DNA of 8,160 nt from Methylococcaceae bacterium (GTDB taxonomy: Bacteria > Pseudomonadota > Gammaproteobacteria > Methylococcales > Methylomonadaceae), in the NCBI GenBank assembly GCA_009925045.1, contig RFQK01000059.1, positions 1-8,160 on the forward strand, given 5' to 3'. Positions 1 through 7,192 of the stretch are shown piece by piece. The notes beneath the pieces are model-generated. The model searched no databases, was not told where the DNA came from, and saw nothing but the letters and a program-made list of their open reading frames with translations. Each line of letters starts with the position of its first letter. Positions within the stretch are counted from its first letter, which is position 1. The translations under genes and the position numbers were made by a program.

Positions 1-384
1 CATTTTATTGTCCAAGAAAAACTGCCTTTCCGGCGCTTTTCTATGGCGGCTCAGAATTACCTGCGTCATTATTCCTGGCCGGGCAATGTGCGAGAATTAC
101 GCAACCTGGTACAAAGACTCATGATTTTGGGTGCCGGAGATGATATTGAGCTGGACGAAGTGAAAACAGCCTTGGGCTCAATTGCCGAACAGCCCAAATT
201 AGGCAATAATGTGCCCGAGTTTTTTAACCTACCGCTGAAAGAAGCACGTGATCATTTCGAAAAATCCTACCTTGAGTATCATTTCGAAAAAAACGGCGGA
301 AGTGTAGCAAAACTGGCGTCTGCCATCGGTATGGAACGTACCCATTTGTATCGAAAATTGCATTCTCTTAAAATCAAACTGTAA
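1..384 (+). CDS. ntrX: NtrX-type sigma-54-dependent response regulator, C-terminal part (5' end outside window)
   Basis: The reading frame is open from base 1, so this is the last 127 residues of a longer protein whose receiver and most of whose AAA+ domain lie off the left edge. The fragment begins in the C-terminal subdomain of the sigma-54-interacting AAA+ ATPase: WPGNVREL, the hallmark motif of this family, sits at fragment residues 26-33. The last 29 residues (GGSVAKLASAIGMERTHLYR and the tail) are a Fis-type helix-turn-helix for DNA binding. The connecting segment, with EARDHFEKSYLEYHF followed by the GMERTHLYRKL helix, resembles NtrX more than NtrC. NtrX proteins are the response partners of the membrane kinase NtrY and act on nitrogen and redox-related genes; that role is family knowledge, since no kinase gene is visible. 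No clear terminator follows in the 78-base gap before rplM. Confidence is high for the family, moderate for the NtrX name. Confidence 0.85.
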   Translation, partial: HFIVQEKLPFRRFSMAAQNYLRHYSWPGNVRELRNLVQRLMILGAGDDIELDEVKTALGSIAEQPKLGNNVPEFFNLPLKEARDHFEKSYLEYHFEKNGGSVAKLASAIGMERTHLYRKLHSLKIKL

Positions 385-408
385 TTTAACTTGAAGTTAT
401 GGATTGCA

Positions 409-435
409 TTGAGTAGAATTCGCCCTCTTTATAAA
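409..435 (+). promoter_or_regulatory. Possible promoter of rplM-rpsI
   Basis: A good -10 element, TATAAA, lies at 430-435. The best upstream partner is TTGAGT at 409-414 with a short 15-base spacer; TTGCAT at 404-409 would give a 20-base spacer. Neither spacing is ideal, so the -10 is the main evidence. Transcription would start near 442, giving a leader of about 20 bases before rplM. Confidence 0.35.
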
Positions 436-462
436 CGTATTAACCAGATTTAAGAAGCTAAG

Positions 463-891
463 ATGAAAACATTTAGTGCAAAGCCCGCAGAAGTAAAGCG
501 CGATTGGTACGTAATTGATGCAGAAGGAAAGACCCTGGGTCGCCTTGCTACTGAGATTGCACGACGTCTTCGCGGCAAACACAAACCCGAATACACACCT
601 CATGTTGATACCGGTGACTACATCATCGTCGTCAATGTTGAAAAAATCGGCGTGACCGGCAACAAAGAGAAAGACAAAATGTATTACCACCATACTGGTT
701 ATGTGGGTAACATGAAATCTACTTCTCTTGGCAAGCTGCGTCAAACATTCCCTGATCGCATTTTGACAACTGCGGTACAAGGCATGTTACCTAAAAACCC
801 TTTAGGTCGCGCAATGTTCAAGAAATTAAAAGTTTACGCTGGTTCTGAGCATAACCATCAATCTCAGCAACCTAAAGTTTTAGAATTATAA
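463..891 (+). CDS. rplM: 50S ribosomal protein L13
   Basis: The product has 142 residues, the usual length for bacterial L13, and aligns by eye along its whole length. Recognisable blocks are the N-terminal MKTFSAKP and [17 protein letters not shown], then [20 protein letters not shown], the YYHHTGY segment, and the C-terminal block [21 protein letters not shown]13 is an early-assembling protein of the large ribosomal subunit that binds 23S rRNA. The gene is followed after 13 bases by rpsI, the near-universal L13-S9 pair, so the two are surely cotranscribed. The Shine-Dalgarno sequence is weak: only AAGAAG and purine-rich bases precede the ATG. The start is nevertheless well supported by the conserved N-terminus. 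Confidence 0.98.
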   Translation: MKTFSAKPAEVKRDWYVIDAEGKTLGRLATEIARRLRGKHKPEYTPHVDTGDYIIVVNVEKIGVTGNKEKDKMYYHHTGYVGNMKSTSLGKLRQTFPDRILTTAVQGMLPKNPLGRAMFKKLKVYAGSEHNHQSQQPKVLEL

Positions 892-904
892 GCAGGTAGA
901 AGTC

Positions 905-1294
905 ATGGCAGCTCAATACTATGGAACAGGTCGTCGTAAAAGTGCAGTTGCACGTGTTTATGCGACTGTAGGCTCTGGAAAATTTATCATCAACAAACAA
1001 TCTGTTGAGCAATATTTCGGTCGTAAAACTGACGAAATGATTGCCAGACAACCTCTGGAGCTTTTGGGCAAAAACACTGACTTTGATATTAACATCATCG
1101 TTAGCGGTGGCGGCCCTTCTGGTCAAGCTGGCGCTATCAGACATGGCCTGACACGTGCCTTGATGGAATACGATGAAGCCTTGAGATCACCATTGCGTAA
1201 AGCAGGTTACGTGACACGCGACTCTCGCGTTGTTGAACGTAAAAAGATTGGTCTTCATGGTGCGAGAAAACGTCCACAGTACTCAAAACGTTAA
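905..1294 (+). CDS. rpsI: 30S ribosomal protein S9
   Basis: The product has 129 residues, the normal length for S9. Diagnostic segments are [14 protein letters not shown] near the N-terminus, the central [19 protein letters not shown], and the basic C-terminal tail ending in [17 protein letters not shown]. The final SKR residues are the conserved tail that reaches toward the P-site tRNA in the 30S subunit. The start is preceded by AGG at 894-896, eight bases upstream of the ATG, in the short gap after rplM. The gene ends the operon: a symmetric hairpin with a T run begins 20 bases after the stop codon. No petABC or sspA genes follow, unlike in many gammaproteobacteria; a convergent PPTase gene lies there instead. 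Confidence 0.98.
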   Translation: MAAQYYGTGRRKSAVARVYATVGSGKFIINKQSVEQYFGRKTDEMIARQPLELLGKNTDFDINIIVSGGGPSGQAGAIRHGLTRALMEYDEALRSPLRKAGYVTRDSRVVERKKIGLHGARKRPQYSKR

Positions 1295-1314
1295 TCTCGT
1301 TAGTACTGAGATGC

Positions 1315-1341
1315 AAAAAAGCCGCTTTAAGCGGCTTTTTT
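1315..1341. terminator. Bidirectional rho-independent terminator between rpsI and the PPTase gene
   Basis: This is a 13-base perfect inverted repeat around a single central T: six A, GCCGCTT, then AAGCGGC and six T. On the plus strand it forms a GC-rich stem followed by a T run, ending rplM-rpsI. Being symmetric, it has the same form on the minus strand. Its last two bases are part of the PPTase stop codon (1340-1342), so it also serves that gene. Confidence 0.93.
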
Positions 1342-2032
1342 ATTGTCTATCGATTTTATAACTCAGCACATTTACCTGGATATGTTTTGCCTGAGTCACC
1401 AAAGCGGCTTGATGAGTTGAATCGATATCCAGGAAAGTGAGCGACCAATCGTCCGCAGAACCATAAGCCTGAGGAATCACACTAAAACCACTTTGATCGG
1501 GTAAAGACAACTCACAACCCGACATACCTAGCGCAATCCCTCTACCAACTGCCTTAACAAAAGCTTCTTTCGCCACCCAGAAACGATAAAAAAATTCCAG
1601 CTTATCGATATCAGGCAAATCTAGCCAATACTGCCGCTCCTTAAGCGCAAAACATCGATCAACTAAAACAGGCAAATGATTACGTTCTTTGACCAACTCA
1701 ATATCCACACCCACCTCATTCCGACTGGAAACTGCCACTAGCAAACAATCGGCAGAATGGGAAATATTGAAAAATAATTTTTGATTGCCTACCTCAGGCT
1801 TGCCGTAAAGACCTTTTTGGATCCGAATTAACCTGGGATCCCCCCCGAGGTATTTCGCCAAAATTTGTCTTTGTACAGACCTGACAATTGCATAGTAATC
1901 CGCTTGTTTGTGATTTTTAAACTGCTCAAACCTGACCCACTCATCATCCGACAAACACGCCTTATGCGCAGACAGATGAGTGCATTCAGCAAGTAAATTT
2001 ACTCTCCAAACATCTACAGTATCCCGACCCAA
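1340..2032 (-). CDS. 4'-phosphopantetheinyl transferase, Sfp/AcpT superfamily
   Basis: The enzyme moves the phosphopantetheine arm of coenzyme A onto a serine of acyl or peptidyl carrier proteins. The 230-residue length fits the Sfp group (two AcpS-like halves) rather than the shorter AcpS. Visible motifs in order are a KPE-type segment (residues 78-80), FNISHS (88-93), GVDIE (108-112) with magnesium ligands D110 and E112, and WVAKEAFVKAVGRG (152-165), the W-x2-KEA-x2-K-x-GxG signature with E156 and K160. The chosen start is TTG at 2032, because GGAGA (plus-strand 2039-2043) lies seven bases upstream and VDVWRVNL is a typical Sfp-family N-terminus. The gene stands alone, with no polyketide or peptide synthetase nearby, so its carrier-protein target cannot be read from context. 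It could serve fatty acid synthesis, secondary metabolism or both. Confidence 0.92.
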   Translation of the reverse strand: MGRDTVDVWRVNLLAECTHLSAHKACLSDDEWVRFEQFKNHKQADYYAIVRSVQRQILAKYLGGDPRLIRIQKGLYGKPEVGNQKLFFNISHSADCLLVAVSSRNEVGVDIELVKERNHLPVLVDRCFALKERQYWLDLPDIDKLEFFYRFWVAKEAFVKAVGRGIALGMSGCELSLPDQSGFSVIPQAYGSADDWSLTFLDIDSTHQAALVTQAKHIQVNVLSYKIDRQ

Positions 2033-2087
2033 AGCGTATCTCCAACCCGTTTAGCAATCTTAATCATAAAACTTATCAGCTTTCCCC

Positions 2088-2116
2088 TTGACGAACCCGC
2101 TTAAAGACAGTAGCTT
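2088..2116 (+). promoter_or_regulatory. Candidate sigma-70 promoter for ilvIHC
   Basis: TTGACG (2088-2093, five of six consensus bases) is followed after exactly 17 bases by TAGCTT (2111-2116, a weak -10 with three matches). Transcription would begin near 2123, about 50 bases before the ilvI ATG. The -35 overlaps an in-frame TTG that could otherwise be taken for a far-upstream ilvI start; transcription from this promoter would exclude that start. Confidence 0.45.
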
Positions 2117-2135
2117 ATCAACCCTTTTCCGTGAA

Positions 2136-2150
2136 GTTTGCTTAGCAAAC
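2136..2150. repeat. Perfect 7-base inverted repeat in the ilvI leader
   Basis: GTTTGCT, one T, and AGCAAAC form a near-continuous palindrome between the candidate promoter and the ilvI start. A one-base spacer cannot loop a full 7-bp hairpin, so a DNA operator is more natural than an RNA hairpin. The sequence names no regulator. Confidence 0.5.
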
Positions 2151-2171
2151 AGTTTTGTTTATTTTGAGGGT

Positions 2172-3914
2172 ATGAAATTGGAACTTAGTGGCGGACAAAT
2201 CCTAGTCCAATGTCTTAAAGATGAAGGTGTCGAATTTGTATTTGGCTATCCTGGTGGCTCAGTATTGCATATTTATGATGCAATTTTTCATCAAGATGAA
2301 GTCAAACATATTCTGGTTAGACACGAGCAGGCTGCAACCCATTCGGCGGATGCGTATGCCAGAGCGACAGGCAAACCAGGTGTAGTACTGGTGACCTCGG
2401 GCCCTGGAGCAACCAATGCGGTAACAGGCATTGCAACAGCCTACATGGACTCTATTCCTATGATTGTTCTGTCCGGCCAAGTACCTTCACCGGTGATTGG
2501 CAGCGACGCTTTTCAGGAAGTGGATACCGTAGGAATCACCCGTCCTTGCGTTAAACATAATTTTCTCGTCAAAGATGTCACCAAACTAGCTGAAACCATC
2601 AAAAAAGCTTTCTATGTAGCGACTACTGGTCGCCCTGGCCCTGTTTTGGTCGACATTCCTAAGGACATTACCGACCCTAATATTAAAGTACCTTATCATT
2701 ACCCTGAAAAGGTCAGCATGCGCTCCTACAATCCGATTGTAGTGGGCCACAAAGGCCAGATTAAAAAAGCAGTCGACATACTGCTTCAGGCCGAGCGCCC
2801 CATCATTTATTCTGGTGGCGGCGTTATCTTAGGCGAAGCCCATCAAGAACTGATTGAACTTACCCGCTTACTCGGCTACCCCATTACCCAAACCCTGATG
2901 GGACTGGGCGCCTACCCTGCGCCAGATCCATTGTTTTTAGGCATGCTGGGTATGCACGGTACCTATGAGGCCAATATGGCCATGCATGAGAGCGATGTCA
3001 TTCTGGCAGTGGGCGCCCGTTTTGATGATCGCGTGACCGGCAAGCTTTCAAAGTTTTGTCCCTATGCCAAAATTATTCATATTGATGTCGACCCCGCTTC
3101 AATTTCTAAAACGGTTAAGGTTGATGTGCCTATTGTTGGCGAAGTCAAACCTGTTTTAGAACAAATGCTGGAGATGATTCGTGAAGCCAGCCATCAACCC
3201 AACAAACCTGCGCTGGTTGAATGGTGGAAAACCATCAATGACTGGCGCTCTATCGACTGTCTTGATTATGAGCGTGACTCCAACATCATCAAGCCTCAAT
3301 ATGTTGTCGAGCAACTTTACGAAGTAACCGGCGGTAATGCTTTCATTACCTCAGACGTCGGTCAGCATCAAATGTACGCTGCCCAGTACTATCACTTCAA
3401 CAAGCCAAGACGCTGGATTAATTCAGGTGGACTGGGCACTATGGGCTTCGGATTACCCGCAGCGATTGGCGTTAAACTGGCCTACCCAGACAGTGATGTT
3501 GCGTGTATTACAGGTGAAGCCAGTATTCAAATGTGCATACAAGAGCTATCCACTGCATTACAATTTAATACGCCAGTAAAAATTATTAACTTAAATAACC
3601 GTTACATGGGCATGGTGAGACAATGGCAGGAGTTTTCCTACCAAAGTCGTTATTCACAATCTTATATGGACACTATTCCTGAGTTTGTGAAACTAGCAGA
3701 AGCCTATGGCCATGTGGGAATGCGCATTGAAAAACCTGAAGATGTGCGTGGCGCACTTGAAGAAGCTTTTGCAATGAAAGACCGTACCGTGTTCTTAGAC
3801 TTTATGACTGATCGCACCGAAAACGTATACCCCATGATTGAAGCCGGTAAAGCACACAACGAAATGAAGTTGCGCGTTGCCCCCAGCACTCCGTTTGATA
3901 GCGAGCTGTCATAA
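2172..3914 (+). CDS. ilvI: Acetolactate (acetohydroxyacid) synthase, large catalytic subunit
   Basis: This ThDP-, Mg- and FAD-dependent enzyme condenses two pyruvates to acetolactate, or pyruvate with 2-oxobutyrate, the first common step to branched-chain amino acids. With ATG at 2172 the product has 580 residues, normal for the family. The N-terminal ThDP domain has FGYPGGSVLHIYD (24-36) and RHEQAATHSADAYARATG (50-67), with catalytic Glu52. The central FAD-type domain follows. The C-terminal ThDP domain has the cofactor motif as GEA at 448-450 instead of GDG, with Asn476 as the second metal ligand and NNRYMGMVRQWQEF after it. The frame stays open upstream to a TTG at 2088, but the extra 28 residues look unlike the family and overlap the candidate promoter. 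GAGGG (2166-2170) lies very close to the ATG. The stop overlaps the ilvH start, so the subunits are translationally linked. Confidence 0.96.
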   Translation: MKLELSGGQILVQCLKDEGVEFVFGYPGGSVLHIYDAIFHQDEVKHILVRHEQAATHSADAYARATGKPGVVLVTSGPGATNAVTGIATAYMDSIPMIVLSGQVPSPVIGSDAFQEVDTVGITRPCVKHNFLVKDVTKLAETIKKAFYVATTGRPGPVLVDIPKDITDPNIKVPYHYPEKVSMRSYNPIVVGHKGQIKKAVDILLQAERPIIYSGGGVILGEAHQELIELTRLLGYPITQTLMGLGAYPAPDPLFLGMLGMHGTYEANMAMHESDVILAVGARFDDRVTGKLSKFCPYAKIIHIDVDPASISKTVKVDVPIVGEVKPVLEQMLEMIREASHQPNKPALVEWWKTINDWRSIDCLDYERDSNIIKPQYVVEQLYEVTGGNAFITSDVGQHQMYAAQYYHFNKPRRWINSGGLGTMGFGLPAAIGVKLAYPDSDVACITGEASIQMCIQELSTALQFNTPVKIINLNNRYMGMVRQWQEFSYQSRYSQSYMDTIPEFVKLAEAYGHVGMRIEKPEDVRGALEEAFAMKDRTVFLDFMTDRTENVYPMIEAGKAHNEMKLRVAPSTPFDSELS

Positions 3915-4405
3915 TGAGACATATTATTTCTATTTTGATTGAAAATGAATCCGGCGCGCTTTCACGTGTTGCAGGTTTATTTTCCGCTCGCGGCTATAAT
4001 ATCGAATCTCTGACTGTCGCTCCCACTGAAGACTCAAGTTTGTCCCGCATGACTTTGGTAACCAGTGGCAATGACGAAATCATTGAACAAATCACCAAAC
4101 AGCTCAACAAGCTGATTGATGTCGTCAAACTTATTGATCTTGCCGAATCGGCATACATTGAACGCGAATTGATGCTGGTGAAGATTAAAACCACCCATGA
4201 AACACGCGAAGAAGTTAAGCGCATGGTTGATATCTTCCGCGGCAAAATTATCGATGTCACACCGAATAGTTACGTGATAGAGATGACAGGCCAGTCCAAC
4301 AAACTTGACGCCTTTGTTCATGGTTTCGATGCCGAATCCATTATTGAAGTCGTCCGCTCCGGCCCTACCGGAATTTCACGCGGTGAAAAAGGTCTTCATT
4401 TATAA
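3914..4405 (+). CDS. ilvH: Acetolactate synthase, small regulatory subunit
   Basis: The 163-residue protein matches the bacterial small subunit of acetohydroxyacid synthase. The N-terminal ACT domain (about residues 1-75) starts RHIISILIENESGALSRVAG and continues GYNIESLTVAPTED. Residues Asn11, Gly14 and Asn29, which correspond to valine-site positions in Escherichia coli IlvH, are present, so feedback inhibition by valine is likely by family inference. The C-terminal half has LMLVKIK, the VDIFRGKIIDV block and the final VVRSGPTGISRGEKGL. The protein activates the large subunit and confers feedback control. Its ATG shares one base with the ilvI TAA (TAATG), a typical arrangement for coupled translation of two subunits made in fixed ratio. 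Confidence 0.97.
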   Translation: MRHIISILIENESGALSRVAGLFSARGYNIESLTVAPTEDSSLSRMTLVTSGNDEIIEQITKQLNKLIDVVKLIDLAESAYIERELMLVKIKTTHETREEVKRMVDIFRGKIIDVTPNSYVIEMTGQSNKLDAFVHGFDAESIIEVVRSGPTGISRGEKGLHL

Positions 4406-4413
4406 TTTATTGA

Positions 4414-5457
<1,044 letters not shown>

Positions 5458-5477
5458 TTGTCTGTAATATCGATTTT

Positions 5478-5503
5478 AAGCCCGTTTTTAACGGGCTTTT
5501 TTT
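5478..5503 (+). terminator. Rho-independent terminator after ilvC
   Basis: AAGCCCGTT, a TTT loop and AACGGGCTT form a nine-base perfect stem whose last bases start a run of seven T (5497-5503). It lies 21 bases after the ilvC stop and should end the ilvIHC transcript before pssA. Confidence 0.94.
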
Positions 5504-5521
5504 CGTCTGCAGCTGATTCGG

Positions 5522-5551
5522 CTAACACTTGTCATATTGGCAGGATACAAT
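5522..5551 (+). promoter_or_regulatory. Candidate promoter of pssA
   Basis: TACAAT (5546-5551, five of six -10 bases) has a weak -35, CTAACA (5522-5527, four of six), 18 bases upstream. Transcription would start near 5558, supporting the pssA ATG at 5582 over the one at 5558. A promoter is expected here because a strong terminator separates pssA from ilvC. Confidence 0.35.
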
Positions 5552-5581
5552 GCCGCAATGCCAATTCAGGATCTAAACAGC

Positions 5582-6328
5582 ATGACCCAACAAACCAATA
5601 AACCGCGCCACCGCGGCATCTATTTATTGCCTAACCTGTTTACGACCGGCGCGATGTTTTCTGGCTTTTACGCGATTACATCGGCAATTAACGAACATTA
5701 TGAAACCGCTGCGATCGCCATGTTTATCGCCATGGTTCTGGATGGCCTGGATGGACGTGTAGCCAGATTGACCAATACGCAAAGTGAATTTGGAGTCCAG
5801 TATGACAGCCTATCAGATATGGTCTCATTTGGAGTTGCTCCAGCCATTGTCACTTACCTATGGGCCTTTGCTGATTTAGGACAAGTGGGTTTATTTGCGG
5901 CCTTTGTTCATATGGCGGGAGGCGCATTACGATTAGCTCGATTCAATACCCAGGTTGAAGTAGCGGACAAACGTTACTTTCAAGGATTACCCAGTCCAGC
6001 TGCAGCTGCGATTATCGCGGGTGGCATTTGGTTTTGTATTGAAAATGGTTACAGCCCAGACAATGTCCAATATCTGGCCGTAATCACAAGCATTGCCACC
6101 GGCTTACTGATGGTGAGCAATTTTCGTTATTCCAGCTTTAAAGAACTCGATTTCAGAAACAAAGTTCCTTTTATTGTGACCATCATTGCTATGTTAGTGA
6201 TTGGTTTCGTGATGGCGCAACCGCAACGTATGCTTTTTCTGCTTTCAGTGGGCTATGCTCTGTCAGGCCCAATTGTGACATTGGTGCTTAGACGCAAACG
6301 CAGAATGCAAAACCGTAAGGGCGTTTAA
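5582..6328 (+). CDS. pssA: CDP-diacylglycerol--serine O-phosphatidyltransferase (phosphatidylserine synthase)
   Basis: An integral membrane enzyme of the CDP-alcohol phosphatidyltransferase family that joins CDP-diacylglycerol and L-serine to phosphatidylserine, the precursor of phosphatidylethanolamine. The family signature is complete: Asp54, Asp57-Gly58, Ala61-Arg62, Gly71, Asp75 and Asp79 in D-x2-DG-x2-AR-x8-G-x3-D-x3-D spacing. The N-terminal RGIYLLPNLFTTGAMFSGFY and several later hydrophobic stretches (for example FIVTIIAMLVIGFVMA) mark membrane segments. Its position just after ilvC is the common proteobacterial arrangement and supports the serine substrate. ATG 5582 is chosen because AGGA (5568-5571) precedes it by ten bases and MTQQ before basic residues looks natural, giving 248 residues. 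ATG 5558 (256 residues) and TTG 5537 remain possible. The basic C-terminus ends LVLRRKRRMQNRKGV. Confidence 0.93.
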   Translation: MTQQTNKPRHRGIYLLPNLFTTGAMFSGFYAITSAINEHYETAAIAMFIAMVLDGLDGRVARLTNTQSEFGVQYDSLSDMVSFGVAPAIVTYLWAFADLGQVGLFAAFVHMAGGALRLARFNTQVEVADKRYFQGLPSPAAAAIIAGGIWFCIENGYSPDNVQYLAVITSIATGLLMVSNFRYSSFKELDFRNKVPFIVTIIAMLVIGFVMAQPQRMLFLLSVGYALSGPIVTLVLRRKRRMQNRKGV

Positions 6329-6337
6329 CTTCGGTTT
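6310..6337 (-). terminator. Weak terminator-like hairpin downstream of tRNA-Arg
   Basis: On the minus strand AAACCG-AAG pairs with CTT-CGGTTT across a nine-base loop with one bulged A, followed by a fourth T. It overlaps the 3' end of pssA, lies 11 bases beyond the tRNA CCA end and could end the tRNA or rnfB transcript. The stem is AT-rich and the T run short, so support is modest. No stronger terminator is seen for either convergent unit here. Confidence 0.3.
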
Positions 6338-6347
6338 CTCCCTAAAC

Positions 6348-6424
6348 TGGCGCGCCCTAGAGGATTCGAACCTCTGGCCTTACCCTCCGGAGGGGTACGC
6401 TCTATCCAGCTGAGCTAAGGGCGC
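6348..6424 (-). tRNA. tRNA-Arg, anticodon CCG
   Basis: The 77-base minus-strand sequence folds into a full cloverleaf. The acceptor stem pairs GCGCCCT with AGGGCGC, the D arm is GCTC/GAGC, the anticodon stem TACCC/GGGTA holds the loop CTCCGGA, and the T arm AGAGG/CCTCT holds TTCGAAT. The anticodon is CCG, reading the arginine codon CGG. The discriminator base is G and the terminal CCA is encoded (plus-strand TGG at 6348-6350). It lies 19 bases from the convergent pssA stop and 36 bases after the rnfB stop on its own strand. Confidence 0.97.
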
Positions 6425-6431
6425 AACAGCC

Positions 6432-6460
6432 CTTTAGTATAAGCCATACGCCGACTAAAG
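6432..6460. repeat. Inverted repeat between rnfB and tRNA-Arg
   Basis: CTTTAGT (6432-6438) and ACTAAAG (6454-6460) are perfect seven-base arms around 15 bases, directly adjoining the rnfB stop codon. The arms overlap the candidate tRNA promoter. It could be a processing hairpin or operator. No T run follows on the minus strand, so it is not a standard terminator. Confidence 0.45.
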
Positions 6461-6464
6461 TCAT
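6436..6464 (-). promoter_or_regulatory. Candidate promoter of tRNA-Arg, overlapping the end of rnfB
   Basis: On the minus strand, TATACT (6441 to 6436) is a five-of-six -10 and ATGACT (6464 to 6459) a four-of-six -35 with a 17-base spacer. Transcription would begin near 6429, a few bases before the tRNA 5' end at 6424. The GGGC between the -10 and the start would fit a stringently controlled stable-RNA promoter. The -35 includes part of the rnfB stop codon. Confidence 0.4.
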
Positions 6465-7033
6465 TGGCCATCAGTACTGGCAGACTTATTCTGTTTGATT
6501 TTGGCCAACAATAATTTTTGTTTTTCCAACCGCTGTTGTTTTTGAAGTTCTTGATTAGCCTGACGCTTAAGCTTGGCTTGGTAGCGTCGTCTGGCTTGAT
6601 TTGGATCGTACGCATTAACAGCTGGCACCATTGCAATGCAATCCACGGGGCATTCCGCGACACATAAACCACAACCGGTACATTCGTTTGCAATAACAGT
6701 ATGCATTTGTTTTGAAGCACCAATAATGGCGTCGACCGGACAAGGCGGAAGACAACGAGTACAACCAATACACGCATTTTCCTTAATAATCGCTTGCAGT
6801 CTATCTTGTTGACAGCCATGTGCAGGGTTAAGCGGCAAAATTTCAACCCCTAAAAGTCCTGCTAATTGCTCAATCCCTTTGTCACCACCAGGCGGACACT
6901 GATTGATTAAAGCATCACCTTTGGCAATCGCTTCCGCATAAGGTCTGCAGGCTTTATACCCACACTGACCACATTGAGTTTGGGGTAATAAACGATCAAT
7001 TTTGTCGGCCAATTGGCTTAAATTCACATCCAT
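6461..7033 (-). CDS. rnfB: RnfB/RsxB-like iron-sulfur electron carrier, soluble form without N-terminal membrane anchor
   Basis: The 190-residue protein has the RnfB cluster order. First comes a four-cysteine 4Fe-4S motif (Cys21, Cys24, Cys29, Cys46; C-x2-C-x4-C-x16-C), then two ferredoxin motifs with Cys88, 91, 94, 98 and Cys118, 121, 124, 128. RnfB passes electrons between ferredoxin or NADH and the membrane Rnf/Rsx complex. In E. coli RsxB a membrane helix of about 30 residues precedes this core; here the protein starts directly at [20 protein letters not shown], so it should be cytoplasmic or depend on partners. A similar short form is known in some gammaproteobacteria. The C-terminal 45 residues are rich in Lys, Gln and Leu and probably form a basic helix or coiled coil. 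No rnfACDGE genes are adjacent. AAAGAG lies about five bases before the ATG. Confidence 0.9.
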   Translation of the reverse strand: MDVNLSQLADKIDRLLPQTQCGQCGYKACRPYAEAIAKGDALINQCPPGGDKGIEQLAGLLGVEILPLNPAHGCQQDRLQAIIKENACIGCTRCLPPCPVDAIIGASKQMHTVIANECTGCGLCVAECPVDCIAMVPAVNAYDPNQARRRYQAKLKRQANQELQKQQRLEKQKLLLAKIKQNKSASTDGQ

Positions 7034-7063
7034 TTCAACTCTTTTTTTGTCGTATTCGTGACT

Positions 7064-7075
7064 ATTGTATACAAT
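7064..7075. repeat. Perfect palindrome ATTGTATACAAT
   Basis: This is a 12-base perfect palindrome about 30 bases upstream of the rnfB start. Its core eight bases TTGTATAC recur at 7133-7140, exactly 68 bases later, where the palindrome is imperfect. Such short AT-rich palindromes are typical transcription-factor sites; GntR-family operators have similar TTGT...ACAA ends, but the factor is unknown. Confidence 0.55.
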
Positions 7076-7162
7076 CCAATATTGATACCATAATACCTAT
7101 ACTTAGGTCGTATCCAGTATTCTCGTAAGCCTTTGTATACTAAGACTGAGATGGGATTTTCA

Positions 7163-7192
7163 TTGACAGCACTCCCCATTTTGATTTAGAGT
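7163..7192 (+). promoter_or_regulatory. Probable sigma-70 promoter of hps
   Basis: A consensus -35, TTGACA (7163-7168), is followed after 18 bases by TAGAGT (7187-7192, four of six -10 bases). Transcription would start near 7199 and give a leader of about 110 bases. A second candidate closer to the gene is TTGATG (7262-7267) with TATAAC (7284-7289), 16 bases apart, starting near 7295. The consensus -35 favours the first. Confidence 0.55.

Noticed and set aside
397..780. Minus-strand frame of 127 codons opposite rplM
   Set aside because: rplM on the plus strand is unmistakable; the antisense frame has no family features.
1819..1841. Two GGATCC hexamers 17 bases apart in the PPTase gene
   Set aside because: They lie within ordinary coding sequence and are probably chance restriction-site repeats.
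2033..2171. Leader-peptide attenuator for the ilv operon
   Set aside because: No short frame rich in branched-chain codons and no terminator hairpin with a T run is present before ilvI.
3337..3579. Plus-strand 80-codon frame inside ilvI
   Set aside because: It is out of frame within the conserved thiamine-binding domain; no independent evidence.
4034..4321. Minus-strand frames opposite ilvH
   Set aside because: They are antisense shadows of a clear IlvH coding sequence and lack ribosome-binding sites.
6415..6846. Minus-strand frame of 143 codons overlapping rnfB
   Set aside because: It is an out-of-frame shadow: rnfB on the same strand carries all the conserved cysteine motifs, and this frame overlaps the tRNA.
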